Shown here: in pieces, positions 38,507 to 46,845 of the stretch
How positions within the stretch are numbered: position 1 is the first letter of the stretch
How the letters are laid out: the number at the start of each line of letters is the position of its first letter
Translations under genes and position numbers: made by a program
The notes under the pieces: model-generated
The model's input: the letters and a program-made list of their open reading frames with translations, nothing else
What the model was told of the DNA's origin: nothing
The model's database searches: none
DNA from: Cytobacillus stercorigallinarum
GTDB taxonomy: Bacteria; Bacillota; Bacilli; Bacillales; Cytobacillaceae
Length of the DNA: 64,000 nt
NCBI RefSeq assembly: GCF_014836495.1
Contig: NZ_JACSQT010000001.1
Span: 496,001-560,000, forward strand
Reading direction: 5' to 3'

Positions 38507-39775
38507 TTACAGTCCACCTTCCAAATAATCTATTAATAATGTCCGCATTCGTTTGGAAGGGATATACAAATTAATGGGTTTACCTTCCCTGATACGGCTT
38601 CTCCATATCCACTGTATTAGTTCTGATAATGCATACATTTCTTCATTTACTTCAACACCACGGGATTTAAAAAACTTGTATTTGTATGGGTGTATAAAGC
38701 GATTGATGACATACGCAAGGGATTCCTTATCTTTGAAATCGTTTGTAGCACGTGCATTATGGGATACAAATCCTTTTGTATATCCTTTACCCTTCAGGTG
38801 CTTTCTGTGGTCTTTGTAGCATGTCCACATATTAACTGGTGTAGGTGTTTTAACATTGTTTCTGAAGTATGAATAAAGGTTCTTTTTCATCTTTGCAACT
38901 AAAGACGTATTCTTATCTTTTTCATACCATGACCAGGACAAAGTAAATGGTTCTGAACCAATATCATTTAATTTCCCTTCATAGATGTTAATCAGCGACT
39001 TCAAAAGGGATTTATCATAAGGTTCTTTGCTTTCATGATCTACCAGCAGATATTTGTCATTTACTTTCTGTACTGCCTTATAGTCATAGGTCATATTGTA
39101 CATATCATAATAATATTTCTGTTCTTGTGCTTGGAAGAGATAAGTTAAAATATAAACTTCCTTGAAGGCATGGAATACCGAAACAGGGAACGACCAAAAA
39201 AGAATGGTGTTTTCAAAATAAATCAGGTTTTCAGTTTTGGATAATGTTTTAATCTCATTGTACTTTGTTTGTTGGTACTCACTATTTTCATTCCAGCGAA
39301 TAACACCGGTAGCTTCTTCAACAAAAACCATATTACTATTAATCAATAGTTTAAAATCGTCTTGATTCAGCTGAAATTCTTCTACAACATTCATGACTTC
39401 ATCTAGTATCAAGGTGTAGTTACTGACTCTAAGAAGTTCAATTATTTCTTCATCAGCGTTCTGAAAAAGTGCGTGGGTAGAAACAACATCATTTTCGTTT
39501 AGTATCAGGTTCTTCAGATTGTCCAGTTTCCCTTTTCCTTTGTTGGTAGGTTCTACAAACTTTCTATTCGTAACTGAAGTTTTAACACGCTGGACTTCTG
39601 ATAGAAACGGTGTTATATAAATGAATTTTTCTTCGGGGTTAGCTTCCTGCATATGTTGAATTGCCCATGAAGTTTTACCACTTCCCATAATTGAATCTAT
39701 AACATTAATAGGTGGCTGCGTTGGTTTATCCTTTGTATCCTTTATGTAATGTGTTTCCTGAACTAGCTTCTGCAT
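38507..39775 (-). CDS. Helicase-like P-loop ATPase of phage/plasmid type
   Basis: 422 residues, ATG at 39775 after AAGGA. Walker A DSIMGSGKTSWAIQ is near residues 26-39 and a DEAD-like Walker B, YTLILDEVMNV, is near 120. The C-terminal SELIQWIWRSRIREGKPINL with IPSKRMRTLL resembles motif VI of superfamily 2 helicases found in phage and plasmid replication modules of Firmicutes. It probably unwinds or translocates on DNA during element replication. It is encoded opposite to the rep-like gene. Confidence 0.72.
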   Translation of the reverse strand: MQKLVQETHYIKDTKDKPTQPPINVIDSIMGSGKTSWAIQHMQEANPEEKFIYITPFLSEVQRVKTSVTNRKFVEPTNKGKGKLDNLKNLILNENDVVSTHALFQNADEEIIELLRVSNYTLILDEVMNVVEEFQLNQDDFKLLINSNMVFVEEATGVIRWNENSEYQQTKYNEIKTLSKTENLIYFENTILFWSFPVSVFHAFKEVYILTYLFQAQEQKYYYDMYNMTYDYKAVQKVNDKYLLVDHESKEPYDKSLLKSLINIYEGKLNDIGSEPFTLSWSWYEKDKNTSLVAKMKKNLYSYFRNNVKTPTPVNMWTCYKDHRKHLKGKGYTKGFVSHNARATNDFKDKESLAYVINRFIHPYKYKFFKSRGVEVNEEMYALSELIQWIWRSRIREGKPINLYIPSKRMRTLLIDYLEGGL

Positions 39776-40025
39776 CTATATCTTCCTTCTTTCCTACATT
39801 GTTAAAAAGTTCTTTACACACCTTAAACAACAGAAAGAGAAGTAACAGACACAAAAGAATAAAAGAATAGGTTGCTTCGCAAGGAAAGAAAAACACTTTC
39901 CCTATTAGTAAATAAAAACTTAACTTGATTCTGAAAGGTTCTGAACAAGGATAAAGGTTAACCAGCACATTAAAAGTGCTTATTTTCTTTATAAACCCAG
40001 TCATATCAAGGGTTACAGCGTTCAT
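39726..40025 (-). CDS. Possible small membrane protein
   Basis: A 99-codon frame overlapping the start of the helicase-like gene by 50 bp. It has a hydrophobic span (TYSFILLCLLLLFLLFKVC) flanked by a basic/aromatic stretch. The GGG directly abutting the ATG is a poor ribosome site. It may be real, but no family was recognised. Confidence 0.35.
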   Translation of the reverse strand: MNAVTLDMTGFIKKISTFNVLVNLYPCSEPFRIKLSFYLLIGKVFFFPCEATYSFILLCLLLLFLLFKVCKELFNNVGKKEDIDAEASSGNTLHKGYKG

Positions 40026-40490
40026 CCCTTAAAGGAAGATATATAAAACGTGCTATTATCAGAGTAGGTTATTTCAGTGGTATTTTTATTAATAGCTTGG
40101 GAGTGAGAGAAGCGAACGAACCAAGAATGTTTTTTGTATAACGGTAATACTGTTAATACTGTATCTTCAGTACATCCAGTATTAAGAAACTTTAACAAGC
40201 AGTAAGGGCTGTGTGGTAAATGGTGTTAAAGATTATTAAACAGGTGTAACAGTCTGAACAGGTACACCAGGATGAATACGTTAAACGTGTAATACAACTG
40301 CATGAATCTGTATGTTCAGGGGATGAATGTGTCTAAAGTGTGAACAATTATGCGTATTAACTGGTGGAGAACAGTGGTGTTTTACCCATGAAACAAGCCG
40401 TGCCTGTGGGAAACGAAATAGGTGTCAAGTATTTCCCTTTACAGTTTATTGTTATGGTTACTTCCAGGACACAAAAAAAGCTGACACCTG
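40026..40490. other. 465-bp non-coding stretch with two inverted repeats
   Basis: TTAATACTG (40153-40161) mirrors CAGTATTAA (40177-40185), and GGTGTA (40243-40248) mirrors TACACC (40263-40268). No gene with a credible ribosome site is seen on either strand. The region lies between two minus-strand genes and may hold their control sites. Confidence 0.45.
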
Positions 40491-40503
40491 TTAAAGTGCC
40501 AAC
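40471..40503 (-). terminator. Terminator of the HNH gene
   Basis: On the minus strand GTTGGCAC pairs with GTGTCAGC (two G-U pairs) and runs into seven T. The stem overlaps the final codons of the gene. Confidence 0.65.
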
Positions 40504-40910
40504 TCGTATTCCTTTACCTTTTTATAAAATGTTGCCTTTTTCATTCCAATGGTATCCATAAATGCAACTGCTGTAATTTTTCCAGCTTTCCATTCTTTAT
40601 ATAGTTTGTCCCATTCCTTAGGAAGTTCTAGTACTGGACGTCCTAAATGCTTACCCTTAGCTTTAGCAACAGCAATGCCTTCAGCTTGCAATTTTTTACG
40701 GTTGGTAAAATCAGCACCATGTACAAGCCCGTGACAGGCTTCACACAGTAAAGAAAGGTTAGTTAATCTGTTAGTGCCACCAATTGCTAAAGGTACTATA
40801 TGATGTACGTGAAAAGCTTCTGAAGTAGTACCACAATTAAAACATTCTTTCTTTTCAAGTTGGTTCAGAAATTGTTTTCTTACAGTTTGAAATTCCGTTC
40901 TTATGTCCAA
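40491..40910 (-). CDS. HNH endonuclease fused to a serine-resolvase-type C-terminal DNA-binding domain
   Basis: 139 residues from a TTG at 40910, 8 nt after AAGGA; an ATG at 40919 abuts the same site. Residues about 20-60 form an HNH nuclease: CFNCG, HVHHIVPLAIGGTNRLTNL and LLCEACHGLVH, with all zinc and catalytic positions. From about residue 70 on, the protein (EGIAVAKAKGKHLGRPV, then KAGKITAVAFMDTIGMKKAT and FYKKVKEY) looks like the end of a Tn3/invertase-type serine recombinase: linker helix, GRP minor-groove hook and Hin-like helix-turn-helix. The recombinase catalytic domain is absent. A site-specific nicking or homing role is inferred. It is monocistronic with its own terminator. Confidence 0.75.
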   Translation of the reverse strand: MDIRTEFQTVRKQFLNQLEKKECFNCGTTSEAFHVHHIVPLAIGGTNRLTNLSLLCEACHGLVHGADFTNRKKLQAEGIAVAKAKGKHLGRPVLELPKEWDKLYKEWKAGKITAVAFMDTIGMKKATFYKKVKEYELAL

Positions 40911-41456
40911 AATAAACATCCTTTTTTACACCTGGAACAAGAAGGATGTTCAGTTCAGACACGATAAAATCAGTTGTCCGTTTATTCATTAAGCAACCGT
41001 TTCACAAACTTTATTGAACTAATGAAGGATGCTGAAAGTATTGGTATATCAACGTTTGTATAAAATCCTGCATAAACGTATGAATTCAGTACATTGTGAA
41101 AAGGCTTTAAATCAATGTTTATACAGTTCATTAACTTCCTATAGCTGTTATTATGTTAACTAGAAATGAATATACAATACATAAAATGATTAAAGAAGGG
41201 GTGGTGTCAGTAATTTAAAAAAGGGGGTACATCTTATTTTTAAGCCGGGGGCATATCATTTATTGACTGTATTTAACCGGGCGATCTCCGGGCTATTCTC
41301 CAGGGCATTGGTGGATAGATATCTGTAGCTAATAGGAAAGGTGCCATAGGTATCTACCAGCGAACTATAAGCATATATGAAGCTTATACAGGTACATCTT
41401 GTACACTTATTATTCAGCAATTAATTCAGTTATATATTTGTTCTGATTCCATTAAG

Positions 41457-41558
41457 GAACACGAACCTTTACAGTAGAATGTAAATAACAAACCCTGATT
41501 GTTACGTTGAATAATTTCGTGTTCCCATATCAGATTGATTAAAATAATTTCGTGTTCC
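41457..41558. repeat. Three copies of TTCGTGTTCC, one inverted
   Basis: AATAATTTCGTGTTCC occurs at 41510-41525 and 41543-41558, 33 bp apart, and GGAACACGAA (41457-41466) is the reverse complement of its core. They sit in the 835-bp gene-free stretch 40911-41745. A protein-binding cluster or second replication/partition site is possible. Confidence 0.55.
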
Positions 41559-41676
41559 TGAAACAGAATTAATTTATTTAATTTACTTGAATGATTCATG
41601 AAGTTTATCAGAAATATATTTGTAAGTTTAATTGAATATTAATCTTCAAAATAATTTACATAGAAATTTCTGTGAA

Positions 41677-41715
41677 GGGGGTACACCGGGGGATGGGGGT
41701 ATAAGGTTCTAGGGG
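41677..41715 (+). other. G-rich stretch with quadruplex potential
   Basis: G5 (41677-41681), G5 (41688-41692), G5 (41695-41699) and G4 (41712-41715) lie within 39 bases in an AT-rich non-coding region. A related GGGGGTACA occurs about 450 bp earlier at 41224. The spacing fits an intramolecular G-quadruplex; the upstream 41270-41390 segment also has GC-rich repeats (CCGGGC) and a GGTGGATA/TATCTACC stem. Confidence 0.45.
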
Positions 41716-41745
41716 TTTGCGTGTTAAGATTACATATAATATTTT

Positions 41746-41946
41746 TTAGTCCAGTAACTTTCTGTTGATCTCCTGGTTCTTTTCTATTCTGTCCAATTTC
41801 TCATTCACTTCCATGAAGCTTACATCCATTTGATTTTTGATTCCTGCAATGTCAGCCTTTGCTTCACCTAGTTCAGTTTTGATTCCGTTAATGTCAGCTT
41901 CCATTTTACCTAGCTTTTCTAGAATTAGTTCAAGTGTTTTTTCCAC
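41746..41946 (-). CDS. Small coiled-coil protein
   Basis: 66 residues from a GTG at 41946 about 9 nt after AAGGAG. Nearly the whole length is heptad-like (LELILEKLGKMEADINGIK, then MEVNEKLDRIEKNQEINRKL). No family function known. The end resembles the small protein at 45573-45752 (DRIExN pattern), so they may be diverged paralogues. Confidence 0.55.
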   Translation of the reverse strand: MEKTLELILEKLGKMEADINGIKTELGEAKADIAGIKNQMDVSFMEVNEKLDRIEKNQEINRKLLD

Positions 41947-42287
41947 GTTCAGAATCTCCTTCTGATTATTTCATAACTGTTTTCAGAACCCTGCGATTAC
42001 CTCATAAGTAGGTTTTGAAAGGGGTATACCTGGATTCTACAAGAAGATATAGCGTAATTCCAGCATAAAAAATTTTAAAATATTTTTGGGGACTATTATT
42101 TTCCTGGTCTGAGTGAAGGAAATTAACTGAAATTCAAATTATTTTCTAATGTGTGTCGTACAATGTGCCTGGTTTCTGTACCTACTATATAGGAACGGTA
42201 ACAGGCTGTTGAAAAGATACACACAGATGAACCTAGTTCGCTTCCTTTCTGATTTTCTACTAAAGGCAAAAGTATAAAGTTTCTATG

Positions 42288-42319
42288 GCTGGTCGGGTTA
42301 ATTATCGACTGGCTTTTTT
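42288..42319 (+). terminator. Terminator-like hairpin upstream of the Xre-type regulator
   Basis: GCTGGTCG (42288-42295) pairs with CGACTGGC (42306-42313, two G-U pairs) and is followed by six T. No gene is seen in 41947-42287, so it could end a small RNA or act as an attenuator for the regulator cluster. Confidence 0.5.
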
Positions 42320-42381
42320 CTATTTAATTATTAAGCAAGAAATTTGCATTTTATATACCTAAGCGAAATGGAGGTACACAT

Positions 42382-42624
42382 ATGAATCCGGAGTTATTAA
42401 AACAGATAAGACAACTGGCTGGTCTATCGCAAAAGGAACTGGCTGAGAAAGTTTCTATACATTACTCGGTCATTAGCAAAATTGAAGCCGGTTCTGTTCA
42501 AATGCAACCAGCACTTAGACAAAAAATTAAATCAGTTCTACGTTCAGCTGGGATTACAGAAAAAGATATCAATTTTTTAAAAGAAAGGAATGAGTACAGT
42601 GGAACAGATACGGGACAACCTTAA
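42382..42624 (+). CDS. Xre/Cro-CI family HTH regulator
   Basis: 80 residues. ATG after TGGAGGT. The HTH covers residues 4-55 (IRQLAGLSQKELAEKVSIHY then SVISKIEAGS). Short, with no extra effector domain, as in phage or plasmid repressors. It opens the rightward gene cluster of the element and overlaps the next gene by 35 bp. Confidence 0.8.
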   Translation: MNPELLKQIRQLAGLSQKELAEKVSIHYSVISKIEAGSVQMQPALRQKIKSVLRSAGITEKDINFLKERNEYSGTDTGQP

Positions 42625-43000
42625 TTATCTTTATAAGGTTCTGCAAGGTGATAATCACAGACAATATAAGCCAATCTTACTAGTCATCCTAGCTGAGACT
42701 ATTACAGAAATCCGCAACCAGCAATTCGTTTACTATGTGAATTACGGCACTGAACAAATTCATGTCGGTACATACAAAGCTTACTGTAAGATGAACAAAT
42801 ACAAATTGATTGCTGATTTAGAAGAAATTGAGATGACCTTACGAAGTAAAACAGTGAACGTAAAGCGTTGTATAGTGTTGCTGGAGGACATATTGAAGTC
42901 TAACTTGTATCAGCAAAATGCACAAAGAAAAGTGTCCAGGTGGCAACACGTTAATCCTAAAGCGGTAATAAACCAAACAAAAATTCACGTGAACCAATAA
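42590..43000 (+). CDS. Hypothetical protein following the Xre regulator
   Basis: 136 residues, helical, basic toward the C terminus (QRKVSRWQHVNPKAVINQTK). ATG at 42590 after AAAGAAAGG. Overlap with the Xre gene suggests coupling; an anti-repressor or partner role is possible but not shown. Not recognised. Confidence 0.55.
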   Translation: MSTVEQIRDNLNYLYKVLQGDNHRQYKPILLVILAETITEIRNQQFVYYVNYGTEQIHVGTYKAYCKMNKYKLIADLEEIEMTLRSKTVNVKRCIVLLEDILKSNLYQQNAQRKVSRWQHVNPKAVINQTKIHVNQ

Positions 43001-43015
43001 GGAGTGTGAGTATAC

Positions 43016-43480
43016 GTGACAAATGAAGAATTGAAGCAAGGTATGAAGAATGTCCCAGTCCCTACAGGGTTGACGGATGAACAAGTTAAGCTTGCCCAGG
43101 CTTTCGTAACTGAAAGGTATACTACTGGGATTAAGATTGCCGACTTCTGCAGGAAGCACAATAAAAGTACAGAAACTTGGTACGACTGGAAAAAGAGACC
43201 TGTATTCGAGAGTTATCTTGCTACGTTAAGGCGAAGCCTGGTTACGGATAGCGAATGGGAAACCCATGAAAAAATTAAACAAAAGGTTAAGTCCATGGCG
43301 TTAAGTGAAAAAGGTGGCGTGCGTGAGATTGAGTTATACACTAAACTCTTTGAACACGTAGTTGAAGCAGACCGCCAACGTAACATGGAGGAGTTAGGTA
43401 TTGTATCAGAACATGAGAAAGCCCAAGATAAGACAGTAGAAGACAAACGTAACGCACTATTACAAAGATTAAAAGGTTAG
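43016..43480 (+). CDS. phBC6A51-like helix-turn-helix protein
   Basis: 154 residues from a GTG at 43016 behind AAGGAGTG. An N-terminal HTH (AQAFVTERYTTGIKIADFCRKHNKSTETWYDWKKRPVF region) has the arrangement of the phBC6A51 family and of some phage small terminase subunits; the rest is helical. Role in DNA recognition is likely, and packaging is only a possibility because no large terminase is present. Confidence 0.6.
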   Translation: MTNEELKQGMKNVPVPTGLTDEQVKLAQAFVTERYTTGIKIADFCRKHNKSTETWYDWKKRPVFESYLATLRRSLVTDSEWETHEKIKQKVKSMALSEKGGVREIELYTKLFEHVVEADRQRNMEELGIVSEHEKAQDKTVEDKRNALLQRLKG

Positions 43481-43521
43481 TACTGACATACAAAGCGAAA
43501 TGAAAAGGGAGAGATATTTAG

Positions 43522-43794
43522 ATGACACAAGTAACATTAGCCCAACAGGAAATCACAGAAGAAGGAAAAAAGATATTACAGCGTATTGAACATAGTAAGC
43601 AACCACTAAAAGACATTTCCTCATATTACGAAGAAGCAAGACAATTAGAAGCTGAAACTAGGAAGCAACAGGAAGCTGAAGAATTAGCAAATATGCCTGC
43701 ACCGGTGTTATCACCTGAACAGCAACAGCTTGCTGAACTCACACAGCAACTCGCAGCGTTAAACAAAAAATTAGATGGGGTGGGGAAGAGATAA
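43522..43794 (+). CDS. Hypothetical coiled-coil protein
   Basis: 90 residues, rich in Glu and Gln, with two helical stretches (YYEEARQLEAETRKQQEAEE and LAELTQQLAALNKKLDGV) separated by a Pro-containing turn. ATG after GGGAGAG. The next gene starts at the following base. Confidence 0.6.
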   Translation: MTQVTLAQQEITEEGKKILQRIEHSKQPLKDISSYYEEARQLEAETRKQQEAEELANMPAPVLSPEQQQLAELTQQLAALNKKLDGVGKR

Positions 43795-44019
43795 ATGGCT
43801 AATACTGAACCAATCATATATGACCCGCAAAAGTTGGATGAAATGAAAAAGAAACTGGTTGATAATATCATTGAAGAGAAAAAGTTTTTAGAAGAACGGC
43901 TTCTGTTCTTAGAAAAAGCTGAAAGAAGTCATAAGGAAAAAAAGTTAGTTGCTTTCTTTGATGGTGAAGCTTCTTATGTAATAAATAATGACGGTCAATT
44001 TGTTAAAGATGAACGATAA
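43795..44019 (+). CDS. Hypothetical protein
   Basis: 74 residues with a charged helix (KKKLVDNIIEEKKFLEERLL) and a short strand-like end (VAFFDGEASYVINNDGQF). Its ATG directly follows the previous stop; GGGGAAGAGA serves as ribosome site. Not recognised. Confidence 0.6.
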   Translation: MANTEPIIYDPQKLDEMKKKLVDNIIEEKKFLEERLLFLEKAERSHKEKKLVAFFDGEASYVINNDGQFVKDER

Positions 44020-44033
44020 AGGGGAAGAGATAA

Positions 44034-44681
44034 ATGGCTAAAACAAAAACAGCAGTTCAGCAATTGAAAGACTTGCACACTGAGATTAAGGAAATTCATG
44101 AGACATATGAGAAAGCAAAAGAGAATGCCCAGCAAGAAGTAGAAACACTTACACAAGAAATTGCAGAAGGAGAAGATAATATCCATGAACTGTATAAATC
44201 GTATGTTTTAAATCTTGTGTCACTCGAAGCGTACCAGGCAGAACGTAAAGCAATTGACGATAAGAAAGCTGTCTTGCACGTGGCACAGAAGAAAATTGCT
44301 GATATTGATGGATTGATGAAAGATGAACTGAAGAAGGTTTACAGTCAAGCAAAAGGACTATCTGCTGAATATAATAGAGAGAAGGCTATATTTGTCGCAG
44401 AGAAAAAGAAGAAGATGCTGGCAATGAAATACGATTACCTAAAGGCAATACATGCAGAAGCAAAAGAAATTTTCCCTGTTGAATATCAGGGGGTTTGGGT
44501 AAGTGAATTAGAAGTTGAACTTGGCATGAAGTCGTATAGCTATACATCCTATGTAAACCCTGATAACTTCCTTGAAGCATATGCACCGTACAGACCAGGT
44601 TGCACGGTCACAAAAGAAGAAATAGAGAATGCATATGTAAAAGGTACAGTAGATAGGGAGTTAGCAGAAGCAATTAAATAA
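44034..44681 (+). CDS. Coiled-coil protein of unknown function
   Basis: 215 residues. Long Lys/Glu-rich coiled coil over about residues 1-140, then a more globular end (FPVEYQGVWVSELEVELG; YTSYVNPDNFLEAYAPYRPG). ATG after GGGGAAGAG. Layout resembles the following 241-residue protein, so they may be related. Function unknown. Confidence 0.65.
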   Translation: MAKTKTAVQQLKDLHTEIKEIHETYEKAKENAQQEVETLTQEIAEGEDNIHELYKSYVLNLVSLEAYQAERKAIDDKKAVLHVAQKKIADIDGLMKDELKKVYSQAKGLSAEYNREKAIFVAEKKKKMLAMKYDYLKAIHAEAKEIFPVEYQGVWVSELEVELGMKSYSYTSYVNPDNFLEAYAPYRPGCTVTKEEIENAYVKGTVDRELAEAIK

Positions 44682-44694
44682 ATAACGATAATCA

Positions 44695-44731
44695 AAGGTG
44701 GTCTGTCTACACAGTTCCACCTATTTTTTTA
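44695..44731 (+). terminator. Terminator-like hairpin inside the coiled-coil cluster
   Basis: AAGGTGG pairs with CCACCT across a loop, followed by seven T, ending 20 bp before the next gene start. Confidence 0.6.
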
Positions 44732-44750
44732 TTTGAAAGGGGATATACAT

Positions 44751-45476
44751 ATGTTGCGGAAAGTAAAAGAAACGCTGAAACGACTGTTCAAGAAAGATAA
44801 GGAAGGTAAAAGAGAAGTACCTGGTGAGAGTAACAAGACTGATAACAAACCAAAGACTATTAAAAGAGTGGAGTTATTACAGCAAGAACTATCGCAGATT
44901 ACTGCTGGCTATGATAAAAGCCTGGCTGATCTACAGGGTAAATATAATACAGCACTTTGGGAATATGAGAATGCGTACTCGGATTTATCTGAAATTACAA
45001 GGCAATACAAATTAAAGATGATACCTGAAGCTGATGTGCATTCAGAACGTGAGAAAGTAAAACCGTTTGAAGAAGCGTTGAATGCGGTATCAGATGAAAT
45101 ATCGAATGTAGAAAGCTATAAAAAAGAAGATATTCTGAAGATAATCGCAGAGATAGAAGCCTTGAAGGACGAGTATTTGTCAGAAGTCGCAAGGGAAGTA
45201 ACAGTGAAATATGCACGGATACAGGAACTCAAAACTGCATATCTTCAGGAAGTTGGCAATATCGGTAATATGTGTGATGGAATTCTAAAAACAGAATCCA
45301 CAGTTCAACACCATTTTAATGAAGCTGGCTATCAATATAAGCCTGTGATGACAAGTAAATTCGCAGACATGACCGCAGGTGTAATGTTAGAAGGTTTTGC
45401 CATTCCGTATGAAACGATTAACGATGCTTTAGCTAATAATAATAAGACACACAATAACCCTGTTCAGGTAGGTTAA
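44751..45476 (+). CDS. Second large coiled-coil protein of unknown function
   Basis: 241 residues from the ATG at 44751, behind AAAGGGG. Basic N terminus (KVKETLKRLFKKDKEGKREV), then a long coiled coil (about 45-190) and a small C-terminal domain containing NIGNMCDGILKTESTVQHHF. Not recognised. It ends in its own terminator. Confidence 0.62.
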   Translation: MLRKVKETLKRLFKKDKEGKREVPGESNKTDNKPKTIKRVELLQQELSQITAGYDKSLADLQGKYNTALWEYENAYSDLSEITRQYKLKMIPEADVHSEREKVKPFEEALNAVSDEISNVESYKKEDILKIIAEIEALKDEYLSEVAREVTVKYARIQELKTAYLQEVGNIGNMCDGILKTESTVQHHFNEAGYQYKPVMTSKFADMTAGVMLEGFAIPYETINDALANNNKTHNNPVQVG

Positions 45477-45507
45477 ATGCCATCTGACAGGGTTTCTTTT
45501 TTTTTGT
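45456..45507 (+). terminator. Terminator after the coiled-coil cluster
   Basis: AACCCTGTTCAG (45456-45467) pairs with CTGACAGGGTT (45484-45494) and is followed by a long T-rich tract; the 5' arm lies in the end of the gene. Confidence 0.8.
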
Positions 45508-45572
45508 CTATGAATTGCATTTACTTGATACTGATACACAGTATAAAAGTTAAGTGCGTTGTAGGTTGATTC

Positions 45573-45752
45573 TCAGCGTTTCAGTTTTAAAAGTTCTGAT
45601 ACTACCCCGTAGTTAGCTTCAATCCTATCTACACTTTCCTTAATATCCTGCACATCATTTTTAATTTCAGCAAACATTGAATCGAAACGGTTGCTAATTT
45701 CATTTAGTAATTCAACACATCTTTCTTCATTCACTGGAATCACATTCCCCAT
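45573..45752 (-). CDS. Small coiled-coil protein
   Basis: About 59 residues from an ATG at 45752 (a GTG at 45743 is an alternative; neither has a strong ribosome site). Heptad-like sequence (FAEIKNDVQDIKESVDRIEA). It resembles the 41746-41946 protein in orientation, size and ending. Function unknown. Confidence 0.45.
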   Translation of the reverse strand: MGNVIPVNEERCVELLNEISNRFDSMFAEIKNDVQDIKESVDRIEANYGVVSELLKLKR

Positions 45753-45807
45753 TAATTTTACTTGAATTATACCATAGAAAACTATTCCAGGTGTAAGAGA
45801 ACAGTAC

Positions 45808-46425
45808 ATGGAACGTGTGGAAGTGTTAGACCGTGTGAAAGGTTTGTTACTTTTACCGAATACAGAATTGGCTACAACACAGCAAGTAGCAGACTTTTAT
45901 GAGGTGGGTAAGCATGTCATATCAATGATTTTATCTCGGCATAAGGATGAAATCATTTCTGACGGAATGGTTTCTATTAAGGGGAAAGATTTAGTGGTTA
46001 ACAATAAGTTAAGGACTAAATCACATAAGGGACACTACAAACTAGATGATGGGACAACAATTGCATATGGGGTAAGTAACTACTACCCAAGACGTGCAAT
46101 TTTACGTGTAGGTATGTTACTTAGAGATTCTGAAGTCGCAAAGGAAGTCAGAACACAGCTGTTAAATATAGAAGAAAAGGTTACTACGGAAGTAAAGACT
46201 GTTGATCTCAATGAAGAAGATAGGCTTCAGGCTGAAGTAGGCAAAGCTGTTGCTTCAGGTGACTTTATGGCAGTGTTAGAAGCAAATACAAAACTGAATA
46301 ATTTCAAGAATCGTCATATCAAAGAAATTGAAGAAAAGCTTCAGATTACGGAAATGGAAAAAAAGATAAATTACACAGGTACAACTTGTCACTTTATTCA
46401 AGATGCAGTGTTGTTGAACTTTTAA
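45808..46425 (+). CDS. Phage antirepressor-like regulator, possibly truncated
   Basis: 205 residues. The N-terminal part (LATTQQVADFYEVGKHVISM) looks like a DNA-binding module, followed by the block YYPRRAILRVGMLLRDSEVAKEVRTQLLNIEE that I recall from phage regulator/antirepressor proteins of Firmicutes. The frame stops inside what looks like a coiled-coil linker (TEMEKKINYTG), with no C-terminal domain, so it may be cut short. The ribosome site is weak. Confidence 0.5.
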   Translation: MERVEVLDRVKGLLLLPNTELATTQQVADFYEVGKHVISMILSRHKDEIISDGMVSIKGKDLVVNNKLRTKSHKGHYKLDDGTTIAYGVSNYYPRRAILRVGMLLRDSEVAKEVRTQLLNIEEKVTTEVKTVDLNEEDRLQAEVGKAVASGDFMAVLEANTKLNNFKNRHIKEIEEKLQITEMEKKINYTGTTCHFIQDAVLLNF

Positions 46426-46519
46426 ATGTTCCAAAAGAAAGTTTAGAAAATACACGAGGTTAAGTAGAACCATTTATATCAATAAAATGCATCGTAACTA
46501 ACTTTTTTAATTCAACATA

Positions 46520-46548
46520 TTGACTTTTATTAGTGTAATTATTATACT
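46520..46548 (+). promoter_or_regulatory. Promoter of the right-end gene group
   Basis: TTGACT (46520-46525), a 17-bp spacer, TATACT (46543-46548). It precedes the small membrane protein gene and the winged-helix gene. Confidence 0.65.
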
Positions 46549-46674
46549 AGTTAATGTAACAAACTGAACACAAGAATTCTTTCATATGCCCATCAATGGG
46601 TACTGTCGAATGGACATGAAATAAGACAGGGAAGAATTATACTTTCACACCATGTACTAGGGAGGGGGAAGCTA

Positions 46675-46833
46675 TTGCTTGAGATATTCTTTACTGCATT
46701 AGTTATAATTTTCTTTATTGCCATGTTTGCTTTAGTGTTTGAAGGGTTTTTAGCACTTCTTATTATCGGTGTTTTGGCTGCGGTTGTGGCAGGAATTATA
46801 TGGGTGGTGCAGTTTTTCATTGGCTTATTTTAA
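46675..46833 (+). CDS. 52-residue protein with two membrane segments
   Basis: Starts at a TTG (46675) 5 nt after GGGAGGGGG and ends at 46833, 12 bp before the winged-helix gene. Almost entirely hydrophobic: IFFTALVIIFFIAMFALVF, a short EGF turn, then LALLIIGVLAAVVAGIIW. Size and pattern resemble small holins or membrane toxins, but no family was recognised. Confidence 0.55.
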   Translation: MLEIFFTALVIIFFIAMFALVFEGFLALLIIGVLAAVVAGIIWVVQFFIGLF

Positions 46834-46845
46834 GGTGGTGAAATA

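Noticed and set aside
40364..40561. Plus-strand 65-codon frame upstream of the HNH gene's 3' end
   Set aside because: Weak start context and overlap with the HNH gene and its terminator.
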